From the NCBI RefSeq assembly GCF_003286085.1, contig NW_020825298.1:1922001-1986000 (forward strand): a stretch of DNA of 64,000 nucleotides, in the 5' to 3' direction. This stretch comes from Drosophila persimilis. Lineage: Eukaryota > Arthropoda > Insecta > Diptera > Drosophilidae. The notes below the pieces were generated by a model that saw nothing but the letters and a program-made list of their open reading frames with translations, made no database searches and had not been told where the DNA came from. Position 1 is the stretch's first letter. The number at the start of each line of letters is the position of its first letter. Made by a program: the position numbers and the translations under genes. This document shows positions 29,164 through 40,445 of the stretch, in pieces.

Positions 29164-31541
29164 TTATGGAATAGCCTTCAGGGCCTGTTCAAAATAATCC
29201 ACCATCATGGGATAGACCTCGTCATATTGTTGAATATTCTTGCGCCTGGCATTATCCCTATATCTTTGTAGTGCCCCCGATATCAGCTCCAATTTCTCCC
29301 TTTCCGCCGTATGTCCATCCAACCACTCGATCAGACGTTCATTTGACCAATTGGCGGTGGTGTGTGGCGACTGAAGGTCCGCTCCGGCGTGGCCAAATAG
29401 GAGCAGCAGCACAATGTAACTGGGAACCAGAGAATCTTCTCCGATCGTTTGCTTCACCAGCTCTTGCGGGCTCTGAACGATAAGCAGAGACATGGCGCGC
29501 AAAAGTCGCGAGGGCTTGCCAAGTTCGGCAAGATTGGCACAGAGCGGCCTTAGACCCTGATCCATATGCTGGCAATCCTGCTTTAGCCGCTGCCTTCCCG
29601 CTCTGCTCAGGGGACGCAAAATGCAGACATTGTGTAGGAAGAGCTCTATGCAACGCTTTGCCAACTCGTGGCCACATTTCGTCGTCATGGGCTTATCATC
29701 GAAAAGGGCAATGTGATTCGACCAGGAACGGCTGACAAACTCCTTCAATCAAACGATTTTTTAGCAGAAGGAAAATTACAAATCTAAGGATTACTCACTT
29801 GCAATTCCTTCATGTACATTGAGGGACCCGTGGTGGACAGCCTCTCCGAGTTTAGCCCCGGCTCACGATGCATGCTCAGGATAATTATGCTTATAGTTGT
29901 AATGATTGATTCCATAATCTGCTGCAAAATGGTTCCAATAAGCAAATCTGCCTGCTCCAGGGAGCGGAAAATATTGTCCCTAGCCGTTCCTGGGGTCTTT
30001 TCGAACTGCACTTGCAGATCGCTCAGCATGCGTCGTACTGAATCTTTGTAGTAATACAGAACATTTGCCAGCGTAGTATTCTGCTGCTGCTGAAGATTGG
30101 GCAGGTCCACCACCTGCTTGGAGTCGGCACCTAATTTGATTTGCGCCTCCAGTTTGGTGCACAGTTCCTTGCCACAGGCGATAAAGACATTCGCTATCGA
30201 ATTTGTCAGACGCCCATCAATCAAGGCAGCACTCAGCTCAGTGGAAGCCACGCGTATAAAGTTGTCCACTGTCTCATTTCCTGGCAAATCAACGCCGGCC
30301 AGGCAAGCCTTCATGTTGGCAGCGCACTTGCTCACGTAGCCCACCTCCAGTGGAGCAAATAGTTCGTTCTCAAACTTGAATTCTCCATTTAGACGCTGCT
30401 CCAGGCCGCGTGCCGAAGTCAGCAACTTGGACAGACCCTCCTGCAGGGTCTGGGTGACATGTTGTGAGCACTCATCGAAGGATTTTCGCAGCAACTGTTG
30501 CACTTTCTGCCAAAAGCGCCGGGGTATGTATTGATCCGAGGACTCGGAAGTGTAACCAAACTGATTAATCTGCTCCAGAGCCGCTTTGAGCAGTTTGATC
30601 TGGGTGCAACTTTCGTAGAGCTCGTCGTACAGAAGCCAGTGCAAAGATTTCCAGAATTTTGCTCGGAAATTTTGCGTTGTAGTCAACTGTGGCGTCTTGC
30701 CTGGGCCACGGGATGCAGCAGGTTTAACCGTGGAGCTGCCAGTTCCTTGCGTGGGCGACTTGTTGAGCACCGAAATGTCGTTTCCGGCAAAACACTCCTT
30801 GAGGGATTGCTCCATGTCGGCTATGAATGTGGCCAACAGGTTCTCAAGGGATTTCTCCAGTGTATTGAAGTTCATGAAGATCTAAAATTAAACAATGATT
30901 ATCTGCAGGTCCACCAATACTGTTTCAATACCCACCTTCAATGCATTAACCACTTGATTTTGATTGCGCTCCTGGAGTCCAGTAACCAACTGCATCTGCG
31001 TTAGATTCCGAATCTTCTGGCCCGAGCTGATTACAAAAGCACGCTCCTTTTGCACAAACTCAATGTCCTTCAGGTCCTTGTCATCTATTAGCTGCGCCAG
31101 CTCGAAATGGAGCTCCGCCTGACGTAGCACATCTTTGGTGCTCTTTAATTTGGCCGTCAGGGCAAGAAGCGTCCCGGCCGAGCGCAGTAAATGGCTGACA
31201 TCATGAAGGCGACCCAGCACTTGAGTTTGATTCTCCACCAATTGGTATTGCGTATCCACTTGGCCCTTGAGGCGATGTCCGGTCTCTCGTACCCGCTGCA
31301 CTTCCTCCGCTAGCGTATTGAGAGCAGCATCAAAGCGTCCTGCATGGGTGGCCTGCTGTAGCAGCGCTCCGTGCTTGTCACGCACTTGCTGATGCAGTTC
31401 CTCAGTGGTGTTTTGCAGCCGCTTGGACAGCTCTTGTATCTGCTGGCCGATGGTGAGGTGGGACATGGATGATGTGTAGTCGTCATCATCTGAACCGGCT
31501 GAAGATGTGGGCTTTGTGGCCCCGGGATCTCCTGTCACCAT
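29164..31541 (-). CDS. fws: Conserved oligomeric Golgi complex subunit 5 (four way stop)
   Basis: Three coding exons on the minus strand, 31541-30936, 30881-29799 and 29742-29164, join in frame to 755 residues, matching the size of Drosophila Cog5. The first exon holds the N-terminal part (acidic SDDDDYTSS, then coiled-coil helices such as IQELSKRLQNTTEELHQQV); the later exons cover the helical body with the C-terminal LEQADLLIGTILQQIMESI region. COG tethers retrograde vesicles at the Golgi and is needed for glycosylation; fws is known to be required for cytokinesis in male meiosis. The start is the first ATG after an upstream stop, preceded by a short 5' UTR. The gene faces Lamtor3 head to head across about 270 bp with a DRE site. 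Confidence 0.93.
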
Positions 31542-31695
31542 AGTGGAAGTTACCTGAAGCTAAGGGACTACTAGATGACTACTTTAACCCGTTTTCGAAC
31601 GCTAAGAATTTAAGAAAAGTAAAAAAAAAACTATTTTCCACGCAGCAGTCCGCGGTCTCTTACCGATATATTAAATATTATATATGTATAATGTA

Positions 31696-31703
31696 TATCG
31701 ATA
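31696..31703. promoter_or_regulatory. DRE (TATCGATA) between fws and Lamtor3
   Basis: A perfect palindromic TATCGATA, the binding site of the DREF factor, lies 155 bp from the fws ATG and 110 bp from the Lamtor3 ATG. It probably serves a shared divergent housekeeping promoter. Confidence 0.6.
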
Positions 31704-31812
31704 GTTGGATCAGCTGTTTCTTGGTTTGTTTTGTGTAAATAGCTGTGAATGTTGAAAAAAAAGTTAAGTTAACAGTTTTAAGTCTTCTCCGTCGCCATTT
31801 TGCTCATTATCC

Positions 31813-32269
31813 ATGTCGGACGACATTAAGACGTACTTCAATGGCCTTCTGGAGAAGTATGTCCCGCATCAGTAATGTATCATTGCTGAAACGACATGTA
31901 TCATTATCCGCCTCTCCTCACTGCAGGGTCAGCGGGCTGCACGTCATACAGATAACAGATCGTGACGGCGTTCCCCTCCTCCGTGTGGGTCAGGAGAAGA
32001 ATGTGGATTTCGCCCTGATGCCCTCGTTTATACCCACATTCACGACAGCCTGCGATCAGGCCAGCAAGCTGGGCTTGGGTCGCAACAAGACCATCATATC
32101 GATGTATTCCAACTATCAAGTGGTCCAAATGAACAAGCTGCCATTGATCCTGACCTTTGTTGGGGCGGAAAACTGCAATACGGGGCACATTCTCGCCCTG
32201 GAGCAGCAGGTGGACGGCTATCTAGAGGACATCAAGCAGGCCGTCACCGAGTCACAGACACACGCATAG
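31813..32269 (+). CDS. Lamtor3: Ragulator subunit Lamtor3 (MP1 homologue)
   Basis: Two coding exons, 31813-31856 and 31927-32269, give a 128-residue roadblock/LC7-fold protein. The donor GTATGT at 31857 is chosen over later GTs because it gives the family's K-VSGLHVIQ junction. Core motifs are ITDRDGVPLLRV and the well-conserved LPLILTF strand. Lamtor3/MP1 pairs with Lamtor2 in the lysosomal Ragulator complex, which activates Rag GTPases and mTORC1 and scaffolds MEK-ERK. D. melanogaster CG5110 is the likely orthologue. It is divergent from fws and convergent with GCS2beta. Confidence 0.92.
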
Positions 32270-32559
32270 ACACAGATTTACTAAATAACTAAAATATCTT
32301 TTAAAAATACTAACTGTTTACACTTTATTCAAATTGAAACATGTTTTCTTAAGTTTTGCTTAAATGCATAGACTGAATGATTTCACTATATTTCTTAATG
32401 ACGTTCGCCCGCGCTTGGCCGCCCTCGCTCCTTTCAGCATGGGAATGATCGCGACAAATATGATATTTCAAAAGAATCCACTCTCTACAACTAAAATACA
32501 ATCCTCTTCAAATCTCTGATCTTTTCGGGCTATCGACACATTTGCGTTCCATCGTGTTC

Positions 32560-34286
32560 TCAAAGTTCGTCGTGCACGTTCTCCGCCTGTTGAGCTTCGC
32601 TATCGCAGGCGGCTGGTGTCTCAAACTCAAAGTAGTACTCGCAGCGATTGGGCTCGCCAACTGACGTGATACGTGGCTCCAGAGCGCATCTAATGTCGAT
32701 AATGGCCGACCGCTGGGGGCCGTTCCAGCAGGCGGCTCCATTGCCGTATTTCTGCTTTGAGTACTTGTAACCCTCGCCAATCCATTGTTCCCAGCGACCG
32801 AGGGTTGTCTCGGCTCCACCGTTTCGGGGCTTCTGCGAGGCCCTGTCGAACGGACACAAAGTGTAAACGTATTCACGATCCTCAAAGTTATAGCATTCGC
32901 CGTCCAGCACTGCCCATTCTTCTTGCGGGCCGTAGTCTTTGGAACTCTGCTCATCAATCTCCTTGACTTCCTGTTCGATCTCGCGTATGTTACGCTCAAC
33001 CTCGTCCAGGGCATTGCGGGCCTCATTGGCCTGTTCTACGAGACGCTGTGTCTCTGGATCGTAAATAGGCGGTGCAGGAGCTTCCACTTCCGGCGAGGCT
33101 TCCCCCACACCCACGTCTCCATCCTCGTCATCGTACTGATCTTCGTCGCCTTCTTCATCAGCCTCCCCATCCGTGCTATCTTCCATGTCGACTTGTTCTG
33201 TAAATTTAATTCTGATTAGATAAAAATGTCTAACGATGGTGATAATTTTCAAGTGAAAATCTTCCTACCTTCGGTGGGCTGGGGCGGCGTTGGCTGGACT
33301 CCTTCAGTGGTCGCCTCAACTGGCACTTCTCCGACTGGAGGAACCTGCTCTTCCGCATGCGGGGGCTGGAACAGACCCTCGGCCAGCATTTTCAAGGGCT
33401 TGATGCGTGGCCAGGCCAGGGTGACGAAGGCATCTAGATCCACTCGCTCACGTTCATCCAAGAAGTACTTGGCCTCTTCTACGGTGACCACGCCGTTGCG
33501 ATCGCGGTCGAGATTGATGTCCACCATCAGTTCGGTGACCTCCACGAAGCCATCTTTGTTAATATCGTACACCGCAAAGCTGAGCGAAGCTTCGTGGCGC
33601 ATTTGCTGGGGTTCCTCTTCGGCCTGAACGGTATCCGCATCCAGCTCCCGTTGTTGCTCCTTGAAGACCTCCAGAGCATCGCTTTCCAAGGCCTCGGCGT
33701 TGATCTTAATCTGCTGCTTCTCGGATTTCAGAGCCTCCTGATCCTTAATACGTCGCTCCAGCTCCATTCGGCGTGTTTCCCTATCTGCTCTCAGTTGTCT
33801 ACCCCGTGCAATCATCTCCAGTCGCTTCTCAGCACCCTGCCTGTGGAGCTCTGCTTGATTCCTGCGCTGGATGGCAGCTGCAGCGCCCAACTCCGCACAG
33901 GTGTTTGCACACCCAACCACCTGTGACTCATCGCTGCCGTCGCAGCAGTCACACACGCCATCCTGGACACGCGAGCTGGGAATGTCCACAGACTCGTGGC
34001 CCTTGTTGAGGCAGTGAAATTGGCCCTGCGCGCAGGCGGATGTGCCTGGCTCATCGCTCCCGTCGGGACAGTCGCAGTAGTCATCGTTCACCTGTACAAA
34101 AGGAATCGTTTTGCTGCCATCCAAGCAGGTCCAGCTATTGTCGCCCCCTCGAGGCTGATACAGCGCTGCCTTAATTAGAGATACTCCGCGGGGGCGTGGA
34201 ACTTCGGTGGCTACACACAGAATCACACTTAAAGCTAATATCGCTGCCAATATCGCTAACAACTGCTGGCTTATTGCACGGTGCAT
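32560..34286 (-). CDS. GCS2beta: Glucosidase II beta subunit
   Basis: Two coding exons on the minus strand, 34286-33269 and 33197-32560, give 551 residues. A signal peptide (LLAILAAILALSVILCVA) is followed by two cysteine-rich LDL-receptor-like repeats (DGSKTIPFVQVNDDYCDCPDGSDEPGTSAC and a second copy, split here only as description), a charged coiled coil, an EF-hand pair (DINKDGF and DRDRNGV loops), a Glu/Asp-rich stretch and a C-terminal mannose-6-phosphate-receptor-like domain. It ends in the ER retention signal HDEL. The family binds the catalytic alpha subunit and holds it in the ER lumen to trim glucose from N-glycans in the calnexin cycle. Exon junction GAA-G/AA gives the TEEQVDMEDS sequence in frame. 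Confidence 0.94.
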
Positions 34287-35082
34287 ATTACTTTGTGTGA
34301 TTGGGACTAATGTATGAGTGTGGAATGGTAATCTTACGTGGTATTTGCTATAATAAATGCCGGCAGCAGTGCCGACCAGTGCTGCCGATTAAGCTTTTTT
34401 CCCGTTAGATCTGGCTTTTTGTGAAGACCAAATGCGGGAAAAATTTGTGAATTGCGGGAAGCGGGAATTCTGGATCTTTTGATTTTGCCACATGTTACAC
34501 AAAAAGAAAGAACCTTTTTCCGTTAAAATTTAATTAACAAAATTTTGGATTACCTTAAAGTTGAAAATATTCCAAAATTGATTTCAAATATAATAAATGG
34601 TTTAATAATTTTCAGCTTTTTTTCGTTTTCTTCAAGTTAGAAACACAATTTTTCCGATAAAAAGTCGGCAGCACTGGTGCCGACTCTCTGAAATATACCA
34701 AATTATACCGCCTCATTTTAAAATATACTGATGAATTCAATTTCTATTATACGTATTCCTCGTTTTTGATATTCCGTCAAGTATTACTGGCTAGATAGAT
34801 CTCTCAGCCCTGCCCGCATAATTTTATCCGATTAATGAATCAATTTTCTACTTGACTGGCGTATTTTAAATGCTTGACTTGTTTTCCTGCTACGGCGATT
34901 ACTTGGATTGTTTTTTCCTCAAATTTGTTTCCTCAACAACAATATAGCGCCGCGTATGATGAAAAACGAACTTAGCACTCTTAAGCCCCTTCTATTTAAT
35001 TTTGTAGCGGTCTGGTATCGCTGACCAAATCAGCTGCCGGTTTGTTATTCAACCAATTGGAGATTTAGAAATCCTCTAAACT
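34287..35082. other. Divergent promoter region GCS2beta / Atp23
   Basis: No gene. Contains a reverse-oriented copy of the dispersed repeat (34690-34985), GGTATATTT-type motifs and several GCAGCACTG-like pieces (34360-34390, 34665-34683). Confidence 0.6.
34690..34985 (-). repeat. Dispersed ~300-bp repeat, copy C (inverse)
   Basis: Reverse complement aligns with 21710-22012 over its whole length, including the terminal GGTATAATTTGGTATATTT run. Sits in the gap between two divergent housekeeping genes. Confidence 0.7.
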
Positions 35083-36018
35083 ATGGATTTTCTGACAAAA
35101 GTGTGGGCCAAAGAAGCGCCCACGCCTATAGATATTGAAACGCCCACTGACACAAAGGCAAAGCCACCAACTCCACCCGTCGTTGCAATCGATTCCCAGG
35201 ATGTTCAGGACGCCAACCTCTCCAACGACCAAACGCCCAGCAATGAGAGTAAGGATTGGGGCTATGATCTGTATCCGGAGCGACGCGGCGTAACCTTCAA
35301 GCCCAAGTGGACACGCATCCTCTTTGGTATGGAAGGTCAGGAGAACATTGATCGCTATAAATGTGAACAGAATGTCTATTGGTGTGTGAAGAACGGTCCA
35401 CTGGTCAAACTAATGATGGGAGCACTGAAGAGTTCCGGGTGCCCCATCGACCTGCGTCGGCACATCTCCTGCGAGGTGTGTGATCCTTCCGTGACTGGTG
35501 GCTACGATCCAAAGTTGAATCAGATTGTGGTCTGCCAGAATATGGCCAAGAACAAAAGCATGGTGCATGGCGTGCTTACGCATGAAATGATACACATGTT
35601 CGATTACTGCAACAACGATCTGGACTTCCGAAATGTAGATCACCTGGCGTGTACGGAGATCCGAGCGGCCAATCTGGCGCATTGCTCTTTTTTGAGTGCC
35701 ATGTTCCAGGGCGATGCCTCACCCTTTAACGTAAAAGAGGCGCATCAGGTGGGTGAATCAATTTCAAAGTAAATTCGTATGCAAAATCGTTTTATCCTGA
35801 TCTATTATGATCCCTAGAACTGCGTCAAGACCAAGGCCTTGGCCTCTGTGCTGGCTGTGCGGAATATAAGTAAATCAGATGCCATTGCGGCTGTGGAGCG
35901 GGTTTTTCCCAAGTGCTATGCGGATCTAGAGCCCATCGGCAGAAGAATCCGTCGCAATTCCACGGACCAACAGAAAGCCTACATGGAGGGACCCATGTAC
36001 GGCTATGACGTTTATTGA
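35083..36018 (+). CDS. Atp23: Mitochondrial inner membrane protease ATP23 homologue
   Basis: Two coding exons, 35083-35748 and 35818-36018, in phase 0, give 288 residues. The HEXXH zinc-protease motif is present as THEMIHMFDYC around residue 168, with the M76-family context C-x-E-x-RAANL about 25 residues on and a Cys-rich core (CEQNVYWCVKNG, SCEVCDP). The family protease matures mitochondrial ATP synthase subunit 6 in yeast and assists assembly of the F0 sector in the intermembrane space. The acidic, proline-rich N-terminal ~60 residues are not conserved in the family as I know it. D. melanogaster CG5131 is the likely orthologue. Confidence 0.92.
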
Positions 36019-36234
36019 AATGGCTGTAATGGATGTGTTTGTTTTTAATAAAACTATGTTTTAATCTTTAAACGTTTGGAATATCATGCTGAACCAAAAT
36101 AATTGTATTTATAGCGAAATGGATTGCCATTAAATGAAGTATGTACGATTAGCCATGGAAATGTACCAAGTTCAAAACAGATAATCGTATATACATATAG
36201 TACATACTATAAGGCCAAATGTATGACCAAATTG

Positions 36235-36242
36235 TATATAAA
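36235..36242 (+). promoter_or_regulatory. TATA box, micropeptide gene A
   Basis: TATATAAA, 65 bp before the predicted ATG, with an initiator-like TTTAGT about 30 bp downstream. Confidence 0.5.
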
Positions 36243-36299
36243 ACCATTGTTGAGGGCTCTAAGGTTTAGTAAAAGTTTGTAAATCATAACGGCGAAGTG

Positions 36300-36516
36300 A
36301 TGGAGAATTGTGAAATAATTGGAATGATATTGGAGTTCATTGGAGACGTATTATTCGGCTGTAAGTTGGAGGATATAGGAGAAGAGGAACTGGATAAGTA
36401 ATATATAAAATCAACACTAGTAACATTCGATTTTCCTGATTCGACATACACTAAAACCATTTCCAAACATTTCTGAATTTCCAGCTGAAAGCAGCGATGA
36501 CGATTACAACTCTTAG
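36300..36516 (+). CDS. Micropeptide gene A (30 aa, two exons)
   Basis: Exons 36300-36360 and 36485-36516, with a GTAAGT donor and a tttccag acceptor, join in phase 1 to 30 codons. Exon 1 gives a hydrophobic stretch with acidic residues (IIGMILEFIGDVLFG); exon 2 gives a short acidic tail (SESSDDDYNS). TATATAAA lies upstream and AATAAA at 36548 downstream. The two genes that follow (B and C) have the same plan: one hydrophobic exon, phase-1 intron, one acidic exon. I do not recognise the family. An amphipathic or membrane-associated peptide is inferred only from composition. Too short for ordinary gene finding, hence the modest confidence. Confidence 0.5.
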
Positions 36517-36635
36517 TGCGATAGGAATCATTATAAAAATGTCCCACAATAAAATGCTAAAATGAATATTATAACATTTATTAAATTACTCCTAATAATG
36601 GTCATCCAAAGCATTAACCTTCAACGTTTATCTAC

Positions 36636-36643
36636 TATAAATA
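36636..36643 (+). promoter_or_regulatory. TATA box, micropeptide gene B
   Basis: TATAAATA, 38 bp before the predicted ATG, which would leave a 5' UTR of only about 10 bases. Confidence 0.45.
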
Positions 36644-36680
36644 CAAAATCCCGCAAGTATCCAGAATTATATCATACACC

Positions 36681-36853
36681 ATGGATTGCTGTGAGCTTAT
36701 TGAAATATTTCTGGCTTTCCTCAACGATTTATTCTTCTCCGATATAAGTGAGTAATTTGCGTAGTATCTCTAACTGTAGTTGGAATTGTAATTAGTAATA
36801 CCTTATTTCTTAAAGCGGACGAGGATTACTTTGGTGATTACTATTACGACTAA
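36681..36853 (+). CDS. Micropeptide gene B (34 aa, two exons)
   Basis: Exons 36681-36747 and 36816-36853, with a GTGAGT donor and a 68-bp intron, join in phase 1 to 34 codons. Exon 1 begins MDCCELIEIFLAFLNDLFF: hydrophobic with regularly spaced acidic residues, as in gene A. Exon 2 is acidic and Tyr-rich (TDEDYFGDYYYD). AATAAA follows at 36893. The Met-acid-x-C-E-x-I/L start and the exon structure ally it with gene A (MENCEIIGMI). Function unknown. Confidence 0.5.
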
Positions 36854-37116
36854 AATTGAAATTGAATCTGAAGAACATGATGAAACCAAACAAATAAATT
36901 TGATATGACCACTTAAATGCTTTTCAATAGGCCATGATTGACCTAGATCATGCAATCGCTTTGGCTAGGAATTAAGCCCGAATTACTCTTCCGTTTTTGG
37001 TCGCGGCTCATTAAATGGGGTCTGGGCCACATGAAATCAAAATCAAACTCAAAATCGTTTCCGATCCGTAATGTCTTTGCACTTAGTTACAAAACGTTGA
37101 GCACAGCAGATCGAAA

Positions 37117-37294
37117 ATGTTTTGGGATCTACTTGGTGGAATTTTCGAGTTCATTTTCGGGCTTTTGTTTCCCAGTAAGTTGTGGGGATTATAATGTGTG
37201 GAAATTTACGATCTGTGAAATGATGAAATTCTCTGTTTGACCAGGTTCGGACAGCGGGGATGAGCCGGATTCCGAGGAGGTGGAAACCACCTGA
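37117..37294 (+). CDS. Micropeptide gene C (35 aa, two exons)
   Basis: Exons 37117-37174 and 37245-37294 (GTAAGT donor; gaccag acceptor; 70-bp intron) join in phase 1 to 35 codons. Exon 1 gives MFWDLLGGIFEFIFGLLFP, strongly hydrophobic with single acidic residues at the positions seen in A and B; exon 2 gives an acidic Ser-rich tail (SDSGDEPDSEE). No clear TATA box. Third member of the same local family by exon structure, size and composition; sequence identity to A and B is low. Function unknown. Confidence 0.45.
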
Positions 37295-37482
37295 TGGTTC
37301 TAGCAGTTCACTTGATTTATATTTCTCGTTCTTGTGAAATTCAAAGAGTTTTCTTTATTATATCTACGTAAAGTGTGTATAGTATGTAACATAAATTGCT
37401 CCAAATATGTTTTACTATTCATTCATGTGGATTATGTACAGTGCGCACTCGATACACGGATACACTCAATCGGCGCGTTGAC

Positions 37483-40445
37483 TTAAAACAATCTGTACTG
37501 TTTTTTCAGCTCGGTCTTCTTCCATTTGGGCAGCTCATCGAAATCGTAGAAAGACATTTTGAAAACAGAAACAAAATCATCATGAGTGAGGTGCACCTGG
37601 AGGGAGAAAAGGAAGTTTCAATGGGGATGTTTCTGGTTGATTTGAGTACTGGAACAGACCTCTCGCTTGAGCGGATTAATCTCGGACGGCAGCATATCCA
37701 TCTCCTGAGTCAGCACCGGCAATGGGTACTTCTTATGCCCATCAAAATCCTTTTGTCTATCGTCCAAAATGAGCGGAGTGGTGCCATTGACTGCGCTAAT
37801 ATTACTGGGAGCTGTGCTGCTACCCAGCTCCTTGCGCATTTGCTCGTAGGACAGGAAGTTCTGCAACAAAATCTGATTTTATTTCTGGAATAGTTGAGAT
37901 ATCTAAAGCTTACCTTTCCGTAGTTATTCTGCCAGGATTCGAAAAAGCCCTTAAACACATTTGGCTCCTGATACTGCCGCACCACGGCCAAGGCTGTGGC
38001 CGAGCGTCGCCCGAACGGGGCATTCTGGACATAGCACTGTGCAATGGACGTGTATTTTTCCTGCTGCTGGGCCTGGGCCCCCAGCCAGACATACGTGAGG
38101 GTGCCAGTGTCCAGTATGTAGGTGCAATCCGCACTGAGATCCTGCTGCTCAAAGCCAATGATCTCCTCGTAGCGCAAGGAGTTCTGCTGCCACCAGACAA
38201 GAAACAGCTGCACCGGTGGTCTTGGCTTAGACGGCACGCAAGTGTTGAGATAGCAATTGTTGCTCAATATGGGGGAGACGTTGCCACCGTTGGAGCTTCC
38301 GTTGCACATGCTTCCGGCGCCACTGCTGCTGCTGGTGGTGCTGCTACCGCAGGAGTTGACATGGCCATTGATGACGAGTGCCTGGTTGAAGTACATGGCC
38401 ACTGACTGCCAGAACTCTTTGCTCTCCTTGCCCTCGAGGATCAGGGTGTACTCTCCCATGAGAGCACCCACCGACTTGGCCATCTCGCGGGCATCTCCAG
38501 TGCTGCTCTGGCCACACCAGACCCACACATGGCTCGTCTTGATCACGTAGCAATCTTTGGAGGTGATCGAGGAGAGCGGGTGCTCTTCCACTGCCTTGGA
38601 ATTGTAGCTGGCGTCTCCGTAGACCTTCAGCAGGAATGTCTCTAGCATCACATTGGTCTTGAGGTCCCCGTTGTTGTTGTTGCTGTACAGTATGTCGCTG
38701 CGCTGTCCCCGCATGATGATGAGCTTGCCGTCGAAGATCTGCAGGAAATGCGGTGGCTCATCGAACTCGTAGAGTTGGACTAGCATTCCGGGTTCCTTGA
38801 GCGCCTCAAATGCGACCATGGCAATTTTATTCGCAGTGGCAATGGATTCAGCCGAGGCCTCCGAGCCGTTCCACTGATAGATGATGTTCTGAATTCCCAC
38901 CGAAGCCAGATCTGCCGGCACAACAGTTGCGCACTGCAGATGGAGAAAGAATGTCCTAGTTTCAAAGCTGATTTAAGAATGGAGTGCAGTGGATATTTAC
39001 CTGCACACTGTACTTGACCACATAGCTGGCATTGGTGGTGAAGACCACCGTCTTTGAGACTGGCAGCTCCTGCACCTGGTCTCCTAACACTCGATACACC
39101 ACTCGCTCTCCCCTGCCATCGTCTACCAGCTGTGTGTCCGCTGCCATCTTGGGACGCTCGCACAGCGAATGGGCATCCAGTTTGCCGAACTTTGTGGACA
39201 CCGGCTTGTGGCCACGTGTATTCTCCTGCCACACATTCAACCAGTTGGAGAACAGACGCTTAAACTCAACCGGCTCATGGCCCTCTACGACGCGGACCAC
39301 CAAAGTGTTGTCCGGATACTTCTTCTTCTTGACAAAGGCACGGCCATTGCCCATGGCTGAGAGTGCTTCCGCCTGCGGGGCCTGGGCACCCACCCAGAGC
39401 CAAACGCTCTGGCCATAGTTATCCAATAGGTAGACCCCATGGGCATCGCTTAGATCATCCTTGGCCGGCAAGCCCACATCCAACTGATCCAGATGCAAAC
39501 GTCCACGCAGATTGCATTTGTAGATGCGGAGTTTGTTGCTGCTGCAGTCCGTATAGTCGGTGACCAGCTGGCTGGCCTGGCAGACCATTCGCTTATGCAG
39601 CGGCAGCAGTGCGTTCCACAGCTCCTTCTGTGGCGCTGTCATGGCCTGTTCGTAGCCATCATCCACAATGACAATGGGACAGCCGCTAGTCTGCCTCTGC
39701 ACCCAGGACAAGGCGCCGCGCCGCTCGATGCCCGAACTGGAACGTCCGATCCAGACGAATGTCGTGGTCTCCGTTTGCAGAACCATTATGTAGTCCGAGT
39801 TAAAGTGCGACCACTCGATGGTGGCCAACTCAATGGAACGCAGCCATTTCCGTGCACGCAACTGATACAGGCGTGGCCTCTGTGGAGAGTTGATCAAAGC
39901 TCCCGAAAGAATACTGAAAGGGATTTGGGATTAGAGATCATTATGACTGGGAATCTCTATCATAGATGGGCTTACTCATATCCTTTTTTGAAATAGGACA
40001 AAAAACGCGGACTCTCATGGTTCTGTGTCTCGCGGTAGATGGCCGCCGCATTGCCCAGATACGAGTCCAGCTCTTGAATCTTGTGCATCACATTGGAACG
40101 ATTCTGTTCGCTGACATTTCCGCCCAACCAATAGTGTATGTATCGTTCCAGCACCACATTGGGCTTCTGTTCGCGTGTCTAAAGTGCAAAATCCTATTAG
40201 AACGACCATTAATGTGGATATTTGGGGCTACCTACGATGGTCTCATGATTGGCATAGTGCCCCACCAGATTGGCTGCGTATATTATGTAGGCGCTGTTGT
40301 CGTAGAACGTTCCGTACTGTGAACGGGCAACGGCCTCTAGGCGATCCTCATCAATTTTCCACAAGGAAAAGGTAATTGCATTTTTGGCCACTCTACGGAA
40401 GGTGGCATCTACTTTTGGATCCGGTATGGTGTTCGGACGGACCTC
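37483..40445 (-). CDS. qua: Villin-like protein quail (5' coding exon not found)
   Basis: Six coding exons on the minus strand, 40445-40236, 40178-39976, 39913-39001, 38933-37914, 37860-37660 and 37596-37483, join in frame to about 886 residues. They cover gelsolin-like repeats (for example TFYDNSAYIIYAA, FVWIGRSSSG, SVWLWVGAQAPQAE, HVWVWCGQSSTGDARE, TYVWLGAQ) and a C-terminal villin headpiece (HLTHDDFVSVF, ELPKWKKTELKKQYRLF). Quail bundles F-actin in nurse cells during oogenesis. No methionine precedes EVRPNTIPDPK in the first exon seen, and its acceptor (ttttttag) shows that a further 5' coding exon of perhaps 20 codons lies upstream. The headpiece exon uses a GTCTGT donor before it. Ser/Gly-rich insertion (SSSGAGSMCNGSSNGG) between repeats is as in flies. 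Confidence 0.92.

Noticed and set aside
30498..31004. 168-codon plus-strand frame within fws
   Set aside because: Antisense to coding exons of Cog5 and spans an intron; no domain.
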